Translations under genes and position numbers: made by a program
Shown here: one piece after another, positions 1 to 7,281 of the stretch
How the letters are laid out: each line of letters starts with the position of its first letter
How positions within the stretch are numbered: position 1 is the first letter of the stretch
Notes under the pieces: generated by a model
The model's database searches: none
Seen by the model: only the letters and a program-made list of their open reading frames with translations
Told to the model about the DNA's origin: nothing
From: JBCBRR01 sp039029235
GTDB lineage: Bacteria; Bacteroidota; Bacteroidia; Cytophagales; Amoebophilaceae
DNA length: 22,524 bases
Direction of reading: 5' to 3'
NCBI GenBank assembly: GCA_039029235.1
Contig: JBCCGO010000010.1
Span: 1-22,524, forward strand

Positions 1-48
1 AGAAGCTCTAGCAAGATGCTATCCGGACCTGTCCGGACCTGTAGTGAG

Positions 49-83
49 GGTAGTGTTAACTCAATATTGTTTTTAACACTACC
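49..83. repeat. 11-bp perfect inverted repeat (hairpin)
   Basis: Positions 49-59 (ggtagtgttaa) are the exact reverse complement of 73-83, with a 13-nt AT-rich centre. Just before it, 22-41 is a perfect tandem duplication of the 10-mer tccggacctg. The hairpin borders the start of the dispersed repeat at 63-214. It could be a terminator for a gene left of the window or the edge of a lost element; the sequence does not decide. Confidence 0.5.
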
Positions 84-214
84 AACGCTCAAAGGGCTTA
101 ATTCTCAACATTGTTCATCGTCTCCAAGCTTCTTGTACATGGCAGTGGTAGTCAACCCAACAAAAACGACGCTCATGAAGGGGCTCAGCGTTATAGAAGT
201 ATATAATTAACACT
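63..214. repeat. Dispersed ~152-bp repeat, copy 1
   Basis: This stretch matches 5941-6093 in the same orientation with one net indel. Exact shared blocks include tcgtctcca (118-126), cccaacaaaaacg (156-168) and tgaaggggctcagcgtt (175-191). Both copies end at aattaacact, beyond which the sequences differ. Neither strand keeps a long open frame in both copies. On the minus strand copy 1 gives a short peptide around VFVGLT..AMYKKLGDD that is broken by a stop where copy 2 reads on, so a decayed coding origin is possible. The copy lies upstream of the repeat-protein gene. Confidence 0.75.
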
Positions 215-334
215 CCCCTTTGCTACGGGGAGACAGGAAGTTTAAAGCTCTGCTGTGGGCGGTGGATGGGTAGCTTGGATATATTAATATTTATTTTTCT
301 TATCTTCAAGCACGGAATCTTAAACTAAATAATC

Positions 335-931
335 ATGGCTAAACGCAGAAATCGCCGCGCCCGACGCATGAAAATCGTTAATAGAAGTAATAGTAATGAA
401 AATGGACGGTCAACGACCACGATCCTTCTCATTAGCTTGGTGCTCGCGTTAGGAGGTACTCTTTACTGGCGCTCGCAGCGCTCGTCTCCTACTACTATCG
501 GTTCCAAACCAGCCAAAACGAGCAGTCATGTAGCAAATACAGCGGAAGTGGCGAGCACTTCCTCCGAAGCTGACGAGGAATCAGCTCCTGAACAGCACGA
601 TGAATTCATAGCAATGGAGACTGACTTAGCAGCGCATGGGCCTGGCTACGAAGTAAATGATGGGCAAGCTGCGAGCATTTCCGCCGAAGTTGACCAGAAA
701 TCAGCTCCGGAACAGCACAATGAGTTCGTAGTAATAGATACTGACTTAGCAGCGCATGGGCCTGGCTACGAAGCAGATCATGGACAGGCTGCAAGCACTT
801 CACCCGAAGTTAGCGAGGAATCAGCTCCGGAACAGCACGATGAGTTCGTAGTAATAGATGCTGACTTAGCAGCGCATGGGCAGGCTGCGAGCGCTGCTCC
901 TAACACTAACCAAGAATCTGCAACTAGGTAG
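335..931 (+). CDS. Hypothetical single-pass membrane protein with 40-residue tandem repeats
   Basis: This 198-residue protein belongs to no family I recognise. Residues 1-27 are strongly basic (MAKRRNRRARRMK). A hydrophobic segment at about 28-45 (TTTILLISLVLALGGTLYW) should be a membrane anchor or uncleaved signal. The rest is a hydrophilic, acidic domain made of repeats that begin at residues 73, 113, 153 and 185. Each unit reads roughly ASTSxEVxEESAPEQH, then (D/N)EF(V/I), then TDLAAHGPGY. The third unit lacks 8 residues and the fourth is partial. By the positive-inside rule the basic N-terminus should be cytoplasmic and the repeats periplasmic or exported. The start is ATG at 335 after an AT-rich leader; no other in-frame ATG precedes the anchor except M12. 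It converges with ychF. An exposed, variable host-interaction or spacer protein is possible but unproven. Confidence 0.7.
   Translation: MAKRRNRRARRMKIVNRSNSNENGRSTTTILLISLVLALGGTLYWRSQRSSPTTIGSKPAKTSSHVANTAEVASTSSEADEESAPEQHDEFIAMETDLAAHGPGYEVNDGQAASISAEVDQKSAPEQHNEFVVIDTDLAAHGPGYEADHGQAASTSPEVSEESAPEQHDEFVVIDADLAAHGQAASAAPNTNQESATR
551..925 (+). repeat. 120-bp tandem repeat array inside the first gene
   Basis: Units start at 551, 671, 791 and 887. The first two are exactly 120 bp (40 codons). The third has lost 24 bp, about cctggctacgaagc onward, in frame, so the fourth begins 96 bp later. The fourth is degenerate and partial. Unit length and the indel are multiples of three, so changes in copy number keep the frame. 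The core tgacttagcagcgcatggg is identical in the three units. Confidence 0.9.
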
Positions 932-1155
932 GCAGAAGTACTCCTCTTGCCGGAGGTAGGTGCTACGCCCAATCTTGGTACGGAGCGAGCGCATGCAGGG
1001 ATATACGGCAACGTAGCGCTGAGTTACGGAGACTGCAGGGCAGTATTGATAGTGCCTTCGGTATCGCTAAGTAGCTCAGTAGGCTTAGGTGCTTTGCCAG
1101 CACACAACGTGGCCATTGCCAAGCATGATAGAAGTAGGTGAAGCATTGGCCAAAT
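932..1155. other. Convergent intergenic region, nothing convincing
   Basis: These 224 bp lie between the stop of the repeat protein and the stop of ychF on the opposite strand. The short hairpin cctc-ttgcc-ggagg at about 942-955 could be a weak terminator, but no T-tract follows it. Short open frames occur on both strands, but none has recognisable protein content. Confidence 0.4.
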
Positions 1156-2247
1156 CTACACGTTGAACCTGAAGTGTATGATGTCCCCATCGGCGACAAC
1201 ATAGTCTTTCCCTTCTATCCGTATTTTCCCTGCCTCTCTGCAAGCTCGCTCTGTTTGGTAATATTGGTAGTCAGCCAGCTGGATCACTTCGGCCTTGATG
1301 AAGCCTCTCTCAAAATCACTATGAATAATGCCAGCTGCCTGAGGTGCCTTGGTGCCCCTCCTAATGGTCCAAGCACGTACTTCTTGCGGACCTGCTGTAA
1401 AGTAGGTAATCAGGCTCAATTGCTCATAAGAGGTTCGGACTAACTTGGCTAGCCCCTCTGCCTCCACCCCATACGGGGCTGAGAAGAATGCTCTCTTCGC
1501 TGCGTTTAGTCCGGCCATCTGTGCCTCTAAGCTAGCACATACCAATATCACTACGGAATGCTCCTCGCTAGTCGCTTGTTGTAGCTGTGCCACATAAGGA
1601 TTGGTACCTCTGGCCAGTGTACTTTCTGCTATATTGGCTACGTAGATCACGGGCTTTAGAGACAGGAGCTGCCAGCTCTTTGCTAGCTGTATTTGTGCTG
1701 GATCTAGATCTCTTGCATTGGTACCTTGCGCTAGCTTCGCTTGGAGTACCTTGAGTAGGGCCAGTTCTTGTTGCGGACCTTTGCTGCCAGCTTTGGCTAC
1801 TTTCTCGGTCTTGATCATGCGCTTACCGATGGTCTCCAGATCTCTATGCCGTAGCTCATCGTCGATAATTTCTTTATCAAATGCTGGATCTACCTGCCCG
1901 GCTACGTGTACTACTAGGTCATCTTGGAAGCACCGAACTACATGAATGATGGCGTCAACTTCTCTGATGTTAGCCAGGAACTGGTTGCCTAGCCCTTCGC
2001 CTTGACTAGCCCCCTTTACTAGGCCAGCTATGTCTACAAACTCAATCAGGGTAGGGATAACCTTTTGCGGCTTGGCCAGCGATGCCAAGATCTGCAGTCT
2101 TTCGTCAGGCACCCCTACAGTTCCTACATTGGGAGTGATGGTGCAGAAAGGGAAGTTGGCTGCCGCTACTTGGCTATGGGTAAGGGCGTTGAATAGGGTT
2201 GATTTACCTACATTGGGCAGGCCTACGAGACCATATTTCAGGGGCAT
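1156..2247 (-). CDS. ychF: Redox-regulated ATPase/GTPase YchF (Obg-family P-loop NTPase)
   Basis: YchF is a universally conserved TRAFAC-class P-loop NTPase that binds ribosomes and, unusually, prefers ATP. The protein has 363 residues, the family's usual length. The Walker A/G1 motif GLPNVGKS is at residues 9-16, followed by the typical NYPF-like stretch NFPFCTITPNVG. G3 is DIAGLVKGASQGEGLGNQFL. In the G4 position it reads NIAES rather than NKxD, the signature behind YchF's ATP preference. The C-terminal part (about 275-363) is the TGS domain, ending GKDYVVADGDIIHFRFNV. The start is ATG at 2247: the longer frame opens with GTG at 2271 and would add eight residues not expected in the family. 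It is convergent with the repeat-protein gene and sits 137 bp downstream of the DUF3276 gene. Confidence 0.96.
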   Translation of the reverse strand: MPLKYGLVGLPNVGKSTLFNALTHSQVAAANFPFCTITPNVGTVGVPDERLQILASLAKPQKVIPTLIEFVDIAGLVKGASQGEGLGNQFLANIREVDAIIHVVRCFQDDLVVHVAGQVDPAFDKEIIDDELRHRDLETIGKRMIKTEKVAKAGSKGPQQELALLKVLQAKLAQGTNARDLDPAQIQLAKSWQLLSLKPVIYVANIAESTLARGTNPYVAQLQQATSEEHSVVILVCASLEAQMAGLNAAKRAFFSAPYGVEAEGLAKLVRTSYEQLSLITYFTAGPQEVRAWTIRRGTKAPQAAGIIHSDFERGFIKAEVIQLADYQYYQTERACREAGKIRIEGKDYVVADGDIIHFRFNV

Positions 2248-2383
2248 AGCAAAAAAATATTGCGAGAACACGATAGCGTAACTTCTCGCCCTTGCACTAG
2301 CTACTAACTTCTCACTAAAGTAATGGGTACCGTATCCAAGCGCATCTACTACACTTAAGGTTGTTCCCCACTACTGTTGCCTA

Positions 2384-2701
2384 TTACTGATCAGTGGCGG
2401 AGGTAGCTTCATCGTCTCTATACTTGCTGAACTTATCAAAGTTATAGTGTGGTAGCAGTTCTTTCTTGATATGCTCTGCTGTGTCCTGGAGAGCTGCTAT
2501 AAACTTATTGAGATCTTCCTTGTACAAAAATATTTTGTTCTTTTTATACCCCTGGCCATTATCCTTCGGCTGCTTTTTACTTTCTGTGATGATGAGATAG
2601 TAATCACTAGCACCAGTAGGCTTTACGTCAAAGAAATAAGTTCTTTTGCCTGCCTTCACTCTTTGTGAGTAAACTTCTTCGTTGTCTTGGTGTGTTGCCA
2701 C
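2384..2701 (-). CDS. DUF3276 / PUR-alpha-like DNA- and RNA-binding protein
   Basis: This 105-residue protein belongs to the DUF3276 (bacterial PUR family) group found in Bacteroidota and spirochaetes, whose members bind single-stranded nucleic acids; the Borrelia homologue is a DNA/RNA-binding regulator. The diagnostic stretch VKAGKRTYFFDVKPTGASDY is at residues 16-35, followed by YLIITESKK and a lysine-rich loop. Residues 55-90 form the second half of the PUR fold (KIFLYKEDLNKFIAALQ...). The tail is charged and short. The start is GTG at 2701: no ATG lies near the conserved N-terminus, and the next upstream bases are AT-rich. Its target is not visible from sequence. It is transcribed in the same direction as ychF but 137 bp separate them, so co-transcription is uncertain. 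Confidence 0.92.
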   Translation of the reverse strand: MATHQDNEEVYSQRVKAGKRTYFFDVKPTGASDYYLIITESKKQPKDNGQGYKKNKIFLYKEDLNKFIAALQDTAEHIKKELLPHYNFDKFSKYRDDEATSATDQ

Positions 2702-2862
2702 AGTATTTAAAAATTTAAGTTGCTCGAACGTTGGGAATTTTTACAAATAACGAGATTTTATAGATACAAAGCAAGAATATGCTAGGTGCTGTGTAGCCAG
2801 GCCTCCCTTGCGTGGCAGCGCCTCTTGCCTTGCTTGATGATCTGAAGATAGCACATTATCAT

Positions 2863-3197
2863 CTATCGGGCATACAGAGCGTATTGAGGTTTCTTATGAA
2901 ACCTTGCACACGCTGCACATTTTTCTGTAAAAATGTCATAAAAATCGCCTACGTAAGGCTGCCCGGGTGTATTGGCATCTGCATGACCTTGGTCCATGCT
3001 TACCTGCTGTAGCCTCGCTCTTGCGCCCGAAATCCACTCCACAATGAGCTTTGACTCAGTGATCGGCTGGCGAGATGGATCTGCTCACTGGTCTCACTCA
3101 CAAATTTGATCAGATTGCTATCTGTGACGCTGCAAGCCTTTGCTTTGATCCCAACCCCAGCGAGTAACAGTAAAATAATTAAAAAATTTGGTTTCAT
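2863..3197 (-). pseudogene. Small exported CxxC protein, interrupted by a frameshift
   Basis: I recognise no family. From ATG 3197 the frame encodes a clear signal peptide (MKPNFLIILLLLAGVGIKAKA, then C) and about 20 more residues (SVTDSNLIKFVSETSEQ). It then drifts into a serine-rich, protein-unlike tail and stops at 3000. Another minus-strand frame is open from just after a TGA near 3092 down to the stop at 2863. It reads like real protein: ADPSRQPITESKLIVEWISG, ARARLQQVSMDQGHADANTP, GQPYVGDFYDIFTEKCAACA, RFHKKPQYALYAR. Joining the two near 3085-3095 gives a secreted protein of about 110 residues with a CAAC pair. The simplest reading is a single-base frameshift in a former gene. Programmed frameshifting, or two separate small genes (the second starting at ATG 2997), cannot be excluded. 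Confidence 0.5.
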
Positions 3198-3289
3198 TCC
3201 GATTGCTAACACTAGCACACTAGCGGTACTGTTATGTAGCCTCCCCAGCTGAGGATTGATGATGAACCACCTTTAGCACCACAGATACT

Positions 3290-3571
3290 GCTTGGTGGGG
3301 ATTTAGATCAAGGACTACCAGGCCAGCTACTGCACCAACGGGCTCCTGCTAAAGTCCATTCAATAATACCTGTTTTATCTCAGTAACACAATCATATTAA
3401 CGGAATGGAAAGCTTCTGGAGCCAAGCCAAAAGGCATGTGAGAAAAATTTAATGGAATTCCTAGGGATCACTTCGATTTATTTTTGGAAGCGTGCGAATG
3501 GCATTTTTAATATTGCATCGACAAAGCAACTTCTTGAGGACCTAAAATCTATCTTCAAGGAATTTTATTAG
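3290..3571 (+). pseudogene. IS1595-family (ISXO2-like) transposase remnant
   Basis: The fragment from 3405 encodes the characteristic C-terminal end of ISXO2-type DDE transposases: NGMESFWSQAKRHVRKFNGI, P, RDHFDLFLEACEWHF, NIASTKQLLEDLKSIFKEFY, stop at 3569-3571. Two extra bases break it, one in the A-run at 3443-3447 and one in the T-run at 3504-3508. A possible degraded upstream piece in another frame (GGDLDQGLPGQLLHQRAPAK, VHSIIPV) occupies about 3290-3375. The N-terminal half is absent. It is a decayed insertion with no function expected. Confidence 0.75.
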
Positions 3572-3668
3572 GTGTCAGCCCCATTTTTTATTATCTGCTA
3601 GATGTTTTAGCTTACCACAGCCGGGAACGCTATGCTAAGCGGGTCCAGACTAAACGACGCGATAGACC

Positions 3669-4220
3669 ATGCCACAAATAGATATCAATAAATACAAATG
3701 TGCCTTGAGCCAAGAGACTGAGCAGCTGCTCAACGAGCAAGTGGCTAGGGAAGCTAAGTCATCGGCTAGCTACTTGGCCATGGCTTCTTGGAGCGATAGG
3801 AAGGGCTATAAGCATGCAGCTAGCTTTCTGTATGACCACGCGGAAGAAGAGCGAACACACATGCTGAAACTCTTTCATTACATCAATGATGCAGGCGGCT
3901 ATGCATTGCAGCCTACTATAGCAGAAGTTCGGCATAGTTTCTCGTCTTTGCGAGAAGTCTTTGAACTGGCTTTGGTGCACGAGGTAGAAGTCTCGCAAGC
4001 TATTCATCGCTTGGTAGACCATTGCTTGACTTGCAAGGACTTTGCTACCTTCAATTTCTTGCAGTGGTTTTTAAATGAGCAAATAGAGGAAGAGACCACA
4101 GCTAGGAGGAATCTGGAATTTTTCGACGTTATCGGCGAGTCAGGCGTTGGCTTGCACCTGATCGATAAGGAAATTGGCTCCTTTAGGGCAAGAGAAGCGG
4201 AAGAAACAGGAGAAGCATAG
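3669..4220 (+). CDS. ftnA: Bacterial non-haem ferritin
   Basis: Ferritin oxidises Fe(II) at a di-iron ferroxidase centre and stores it as mineral inside a 24-subunit cytoplasmic shell. At 183 residues it is slightly longer than E. coli FtnA. Ferroxidase ligands are visible: E28 in AREAKSSASYLAM, E61 and H64 in EEERTH, E105 in LVHEVEVSQAI, and Q138 and E141 in NEQIEEE. These match E. coli E17, E50, H53, E94, Q127 and E130 in spacing. The C-terminal residues after about 165 (REAEETGEA) form a short charged tail. The start is the ATG at 3669, with no competing upstream start in frame. It stands alone between a transposase remnant and the M42 peptidase gene, probably with its own promoter. No Fur-like box is evident to me. 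Confidence 0.95.
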   Translation: MPQIDINKYKCALSQETEQLLNEQVAREAKSSASYLAMASWSDRKGYKHAASFLYDHAEEERTHMLKLFHYINDAGGYALQPTIAEVRHSFSSLREVFELALVHEVEVSQAIHRLVDHCLTCKDFATFNFLQWFLNEQIEEETTARRNLEFFDVIGESGVGLHLIDKEIGSFRAREAEETGEA

Positions 4221-4527
4221 TTGGCTCACAACCCATCAGGGCCAGCTGATGAGCTACTACCTGCATACGTAGAGGAATCGGGGACTACCAAAGGTCATAG
4301 CGTAAGCATCGTAGAGCTGGGTGGATGGGTGTTGGCTGATTTATAGGTAAATATTGCTATAATTGACGTCGGAAGGCTCTGCTAAGTATAGCACTGACTG
4401 GCCACAAGGCAGCCTCACACGGTTGCAGGAGATATATTTAGGTGTCAAAAAGTAATTGATAGGTCCAAAGGCATTGCTTCCACCTGCTCATTTAGTACAA
4501 CACAGGTATTTTTAAATCAACTAAATT
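4221..4527. other. Intergenic region upstream of the M42 peptidase gene
   Basis: These 307 bp contain no convincing gene. The last 20 bp are AT-rich (tatttttaaatcaactaaatt before the ATG), like the leaders of the first gene and of nrdA. The decamer ttaggtgtca at about 4439-4448 also occurs at the end of the transposase remnant (about 3568-3577), which may reflect an old insertion-sequence end. Confidence 0.4.
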
Positions 4528-5607
4528 ATGGATAAAAAAAGCGAGGAATTTCTATTCAAGTATCTCAATAATGCCTCCCCGGTAGGTTACGAAGCTAGGG
4601 GACAGCAAATTTGGCTAGAGTATTTACAGCCTTTCATTGATGATCAACTTACAGATACGTATGGCAATGCCGTAGGCATTATTAATCCTGGCTCAGCCCA
4701 TAAGGTAGCCATCGCAGCGCATGCAGATGAAATCTCATGGCGCGTCGGCCACATCACTGATAAGGGGTATATGTATGTAACTACCAATGGAGGCGCTGAT
4801 CATGAGATAGCACCTTCTATGCGGACTAGGATACACGTAGGTGAGGAAACGATTCCCGCTGTATTTGGATGGCCAGCTATTCATACACGGCGAGATCGGG
4901 ACGAGAAAGAGCGTATTAAACCTAAAATAGAGACGATCGTGCTAGATTGCGGCTGCCATTCAAAAACAGAAGTGGAAGAGATGGGCATTCATGTGGGTTG
5001 TGTCGTGACGCCCGAGGCAGACTTGATGGAGCTGAATCGGCCGTATCTTGTAGGCCGTGCGCTAGATAACCGTATAGGAGGATTCATGATTGCTGAGGTA
5101 GCTAAGCGCCTGCATGAGCGTGCCATTCAGCTGCCTTTTGGTCTATACATTGTCAATACTGTGCAAGAAGAAGTGGGTCTCAAAGGAGCCTCTATGAGTG
5201 CACACCGGATTAAGCCAGACCTGGCCATTGTCACAGATGTAACGCATGATACGCAATCACCGCACTATAAGAAAATCAAAGAAGGCGATATCGCTTGTGG
5301 GCAAGGGCCGGTACTTAGCTATGCCCCATCTGTGCACAACAACGTCCGTGACATGCTCATCAAAGTAGCAGAGGAGAGCAAAATACCTTTCCAGAGACTG
5401 GCCTCCTCCAACCGTACAAGTACCGATGCAGACGCTTTTGCTTATGCCGGCACAGGTATTGCTACTGCTTTGATTTCACTTCCGCTTAAGTATATGCACA
5501 CAACTGTAGAGATGGTACACAAGCAAGATATAGCGCAGGTTATCGAGCTATTCTGCCAGTTCTTGGCCCAACTAGATCCCAAGCACAGCTTTAGCTACTT
5601 CAAGTAA
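4528..5607 (+). CDS. M42 family metallopeptidase (TET-type glutamyl aminopeptidase)
   Basis: M42 enzymes are di-zinc or di-cobalt aminopeptidases that form large cytoplasmic tetrahedral complexes and trim peptides released by proteases. The 359-residue length is normal. Metal and catalytic residues are present: H65 and D67 in AAHADEISW, bridging D180 in GRALDNRIGG, general base E214 with E215 in TVQEEVGLKGA, D237 in VTDVTHD, and H324 in KYMHTTVEMVH. The PDZ-like dimerisation insert between residues about 70 and 165 is intact, including the DCGCHSKTEVEEMGI segment. The start ATG at 4528 has an AT-rich leader. The exact substrate preference (glutamyl, leucyl or lysyl) cannot be read from sequence. 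It appears to be a single-gene unit. Confidence 0.93.
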   Translation: MDKKSEEFLFKYLNNASPVGYEARGQQIWLEYLQPFIDDQLTDTYGNAVGIINPGSAHKVAIAAHADEISWRVGHITDKGYMYVTTNGGADHEIAPSMRTRIHVGEETIPAVFGWPAIHTRRDRDEKERIKPKIETIVLDCGCHSKTEVEEMGIHVGCVVTPEADLMELNRPYLVGRALDNRIGGFMIAEVAKRLHERAIQLPFGLYIVNTVQEEVGLKGASMSAHRIKPDLAIVTDVTHDTQSPHYKKIKEGDIACGQGPVLSYAPSVHNNVRDMLIKVAEESKIPFQRLASSNRTSTDADAFAYAGTGIATALISLPLKYMHTTVEMVHKQDIAQVIELFCQFLAQLDPKHSFSYFK

Positions 5608-5940
5608 AAAGCTAGCTGGGTAGCATCAGCAAGTACGGCGGTAGTGTAGCCTTGCCCTTCGCAGCATTGTCAAAAGTCTAGAAGAGGCAAAACACTTCTC
5701 CATGACTACAGCGCTCCCGAGCAGCCCAAGAACCATCAGCTGGTTTCGTTGCTTCAGCGCTGTCCCTCAAGCTGTACGGCCTTAGCTTTGGCAGGGGATC
5801 ATACACCAGCACAAACTGGAAGATGTTAGCGGGTAGGGAGTACATGTTGCCTCCTATGAGCTGTCGCAAGCTATATAGGCGAGTAGAAAGCTGCCCTACC
5901 TTCCAGAGCCTGAGGCCCCTTTTGCGAGGAAAGTGCTCTT
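5608..5940. other. Intergenic region with an unassigned minus-strand open frame
   Basis: Between the M42 gene and the dispersed repeat, a minus-strand frame is open from about 5936 to a stop near 5678. It contains LSTRLYSLRQLIGGNMYSLP and ANIFQFVLVYDPLPKLRPYS. The only starts are TTG at 5869 or an internal ATG at about 5845. I recognise no family, and the tail looks random. It may be a gene remnant or chance. Confidence 0.3.
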
Positions 5941-6093
5941 AATATCGTTTTATTAGGTTAGAACGCTCCAATGGCTTCATTCCAAAACATTGCTTATCGT
6001 CTCCAAACTTCTTGCACATGGCAGCGACAGTCAGCCCAACAAAAACGGCTCTTATGAAGGGGCTCAGCGTTCTAGAAGTATTTAATTAACACT
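5941..6093. repeat. Dispersed ~152-bp repeat, copy 2
   Basis: This is homologous to 63-214 in the same orientation, with identity clearly above background throughout. Its right edge (aattaacact) covers the last codons and the TAA stop of rpsP, which is read on the minus strand, so in transcript terms the repeat forms the 3' end of the rplU-rpmA-rpsP message. On the minus strand it holds a short open run, RAVFVGLTVAAMCKKFGDDK then QCFGMKPLERSNLIKRY. Confidence 0.75.
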
Positions 6094-6618
6094 GCCAGCT
6101 GGGGAGGCGGGTGTTGTGCTATCGTGTAGGGGTTCTTCTTCCTTGCTAACAGAAGAGGAGGGAGGAGTTTCTTGTGCATGTGTCTGTGACCTGGGTGTCT
6201 TTTCTTGTTCTCCTGATGACTGATGAGGCATGTGCTGGGTGCCTTCTTCTTGGTTGGCTTTAGGTCCTTTCTTGGCAGATTCGGCTATTCGGGCCTGTTG
6301 CCAGGTTTCCCATCTTTTGGCTGCCTCTTCTTGTGTAATAGCTCCTTTATGAACACCTACTTGCAGATGCCTTCTGAGTAGAATTCCTTGAGAAGACAGA
6401 ATTTTTCGGACAGTGTAGGTTGGCTGTGCACCATGGGATAGCCATTGTAGTATCTTCTCATCTTTCAGCACAATAGTAGCGGGATGAGTATGAGGATTGT
6501 AGTTGCCCAGTTTCTCGATAAACCGTCCGTCTCTAGCCGCTCTGGCATCTGCTGCTATAATATCATAGAGCGCAAGTTTTTTGCGCCCTCTTCTGGTCAG
6601 CCTGATTTTTACAGCCAT
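6082..6618 (-). CDS. rpsP: 30S ribosomal protein S16 with long C-terminal extension
   Basis: S16 helps assemble the 30S subunit body by binding 16S rRNA. The core domain is residues about 1-82: MAVKIRLTRRGRKKLALYDI, IAADARAARDGRFIEKLGNY, NPHTHPATIVLKDEKILQWL and the AQPTYTVRKILSSQGI segment. Beyond about residue 110 lies a tail of some 70 residues rich in S, T, P, E and Q, probably disordered. The total of 178 residues is about twice the minimal S16, as is common in Bacteroidota, where the tail varies. ATG at 6618 gives the canonical MAVKIRL start; ATG at 6630 would add MSNH. It is the last gene of the rplU-rpmA-rpsP cluster, 81 bp after rpmA. The stop codon lies inside the dispersed repeat. 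Confidence 0.95.
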   Translation of the reverse strand: MAVKIRLTRRGRKKLALYDIIAADARAARDGRFIEKLGNYNPHTHPATIVLKDEKILQWLSHGAQPTYTVRKILSSQGILLRRHLQVGVHKGAITQEEAAKRWETWQQARIAESAKKGPKANQEEGTQHMPHQSSGEQEKTPRSQTHAQETPPSSSVSKEEEPLHDSTTPASPAGSVN

Positions 6619-6699
6619 ATGGTTACTCATTCAGCAGAACTTGTCTGCCAGTGTTCATGACATCCAAAAAGTTGCATCTTTCTTCTGTCTTGCTAGTAC

Positions 6700-6963
6700 T
6701 CAAGGAGCTATTACTGGCTCTACAGCAACAAAAGATCGCCCCTTTCTTCCTTTTGTGAATACTACTGTACCTGCTGCCAAGGCAAACAAGGTATGATCTT
6801 TGCCTATCCCGACGTTTCTAGCCGGATTATGGCGGGTACCTCTTTGTCTAACTAGGATGTTCCCTGCTACCACATACTCTTCTCCGAACTTCTTAACTCC
6901 TAGCCGCTTGCTAGCAGATTCTCTGCCATTTCTCGAGCTTCCTGCTCCTTTTTTATGTGCCAT
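6700..6963 (-). CDS. rpmA: 50S ribosomal protein L27
   Basis: L27 lies at the base of the central protuberance and its N-terminus reaches the peptidyl-transferase centre. The protein has 87 residues, full length. It begins directly with MAHKKGAGSSRNGRESASKR, the form without the Firmicutes-type cleavable N-terminal extension. This is followed by LGVKKFGEEYVVAGNILVRQ and RGTRHNPARNVGIGKDHTLF, all typical. ATG at 6963 is six bases after the rplU stop, so the two genes are almost certainly co-transcribed and translationally coupled. Nothing unusual is seen. Confidence 0.98.
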   Translation of the reverse strand: MAHKKGAGSSRNGRESASKRLGVKKFGEEYVVAGNILVRQRGTRHNPARNVGIGKDHTLFALAAGTVVFTKGRKGRSFVAVEPVIAP

Positions 6964-6969
6964 GCTGGG

Positions 6970-7281
6970 TTATGGTAAAATGTCCTCAATGAAGACCTTG
7001 GTATACTCCTGACGATGTCCTTGTTTCTTCTTGTATCCTTTTCTTCTTTTTTTCTTGAATACAATGATTTTATCCCCTCTTACATGCTCCAGTACTTTAC
7101 CCACCACCTTAGCTCTGGCAATAGTAGGATTGCCTATCTTTATATCCGGGTCTCCATCTAGTAGCAAAACCTGGTCAAAGGTAACAGGAGCACCAGTTTC
7201 TAAGCTCAGGTGAGGCGTATACAAATACTGTTCCTTAGTTACCTTAAATTGCTTACCCGCTATTGCTACAATGGCATACAT
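6970..7281 (-). CDS. rplU: 50S ribosomal protein L21
   Basis: L21 binds 23S rRNA and contacts L20. The protein has 103 residues, a standard length. The family pattern is clear: MYAIVAIAGKQFKVTKEQYL at the start, VLLLDGDPDIKIGNPTIARA in the middle, and the basic FKKKRRKGYKKKQGHRQ segment that ends in YTKVFIEDILP. ATG at 7281 is the only plausible start. It heads the rplU-rpmA-rpsP cluster and is divergent from nrdB, with 376 bp between them that should hold both promoters. Confidence 0.98.
   Translation of the reverse strand: MYAIVAIAGKQFKVTKEQYLYTPHLSLETGAPVTFDQVLLLDGDPDIKIGNPTIARAKVVGKVLEHVRGDKIIVFKKKRRKGYKKKQGHRQEYTKVFIEDILP

Noticed and set aside
947..1202. Overlapping short frames on both strands between the repeat protein and ychF
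   Set aside because: No homology-like motifs, no plausible starts with leaders, and composition looks random.
1138..1443. Plus-strand open frame of 101 codons
   Set aside because: It lies antisense over the ychF C-terminus, which has full family conservation; no recognisable protein.
2812..3012. Plus-strand 66-codon open frame
   Set aside because: It opposes the better-supported minus-strand exported protein, and its sequence has no clear features beyond a chance hydrophobic end.
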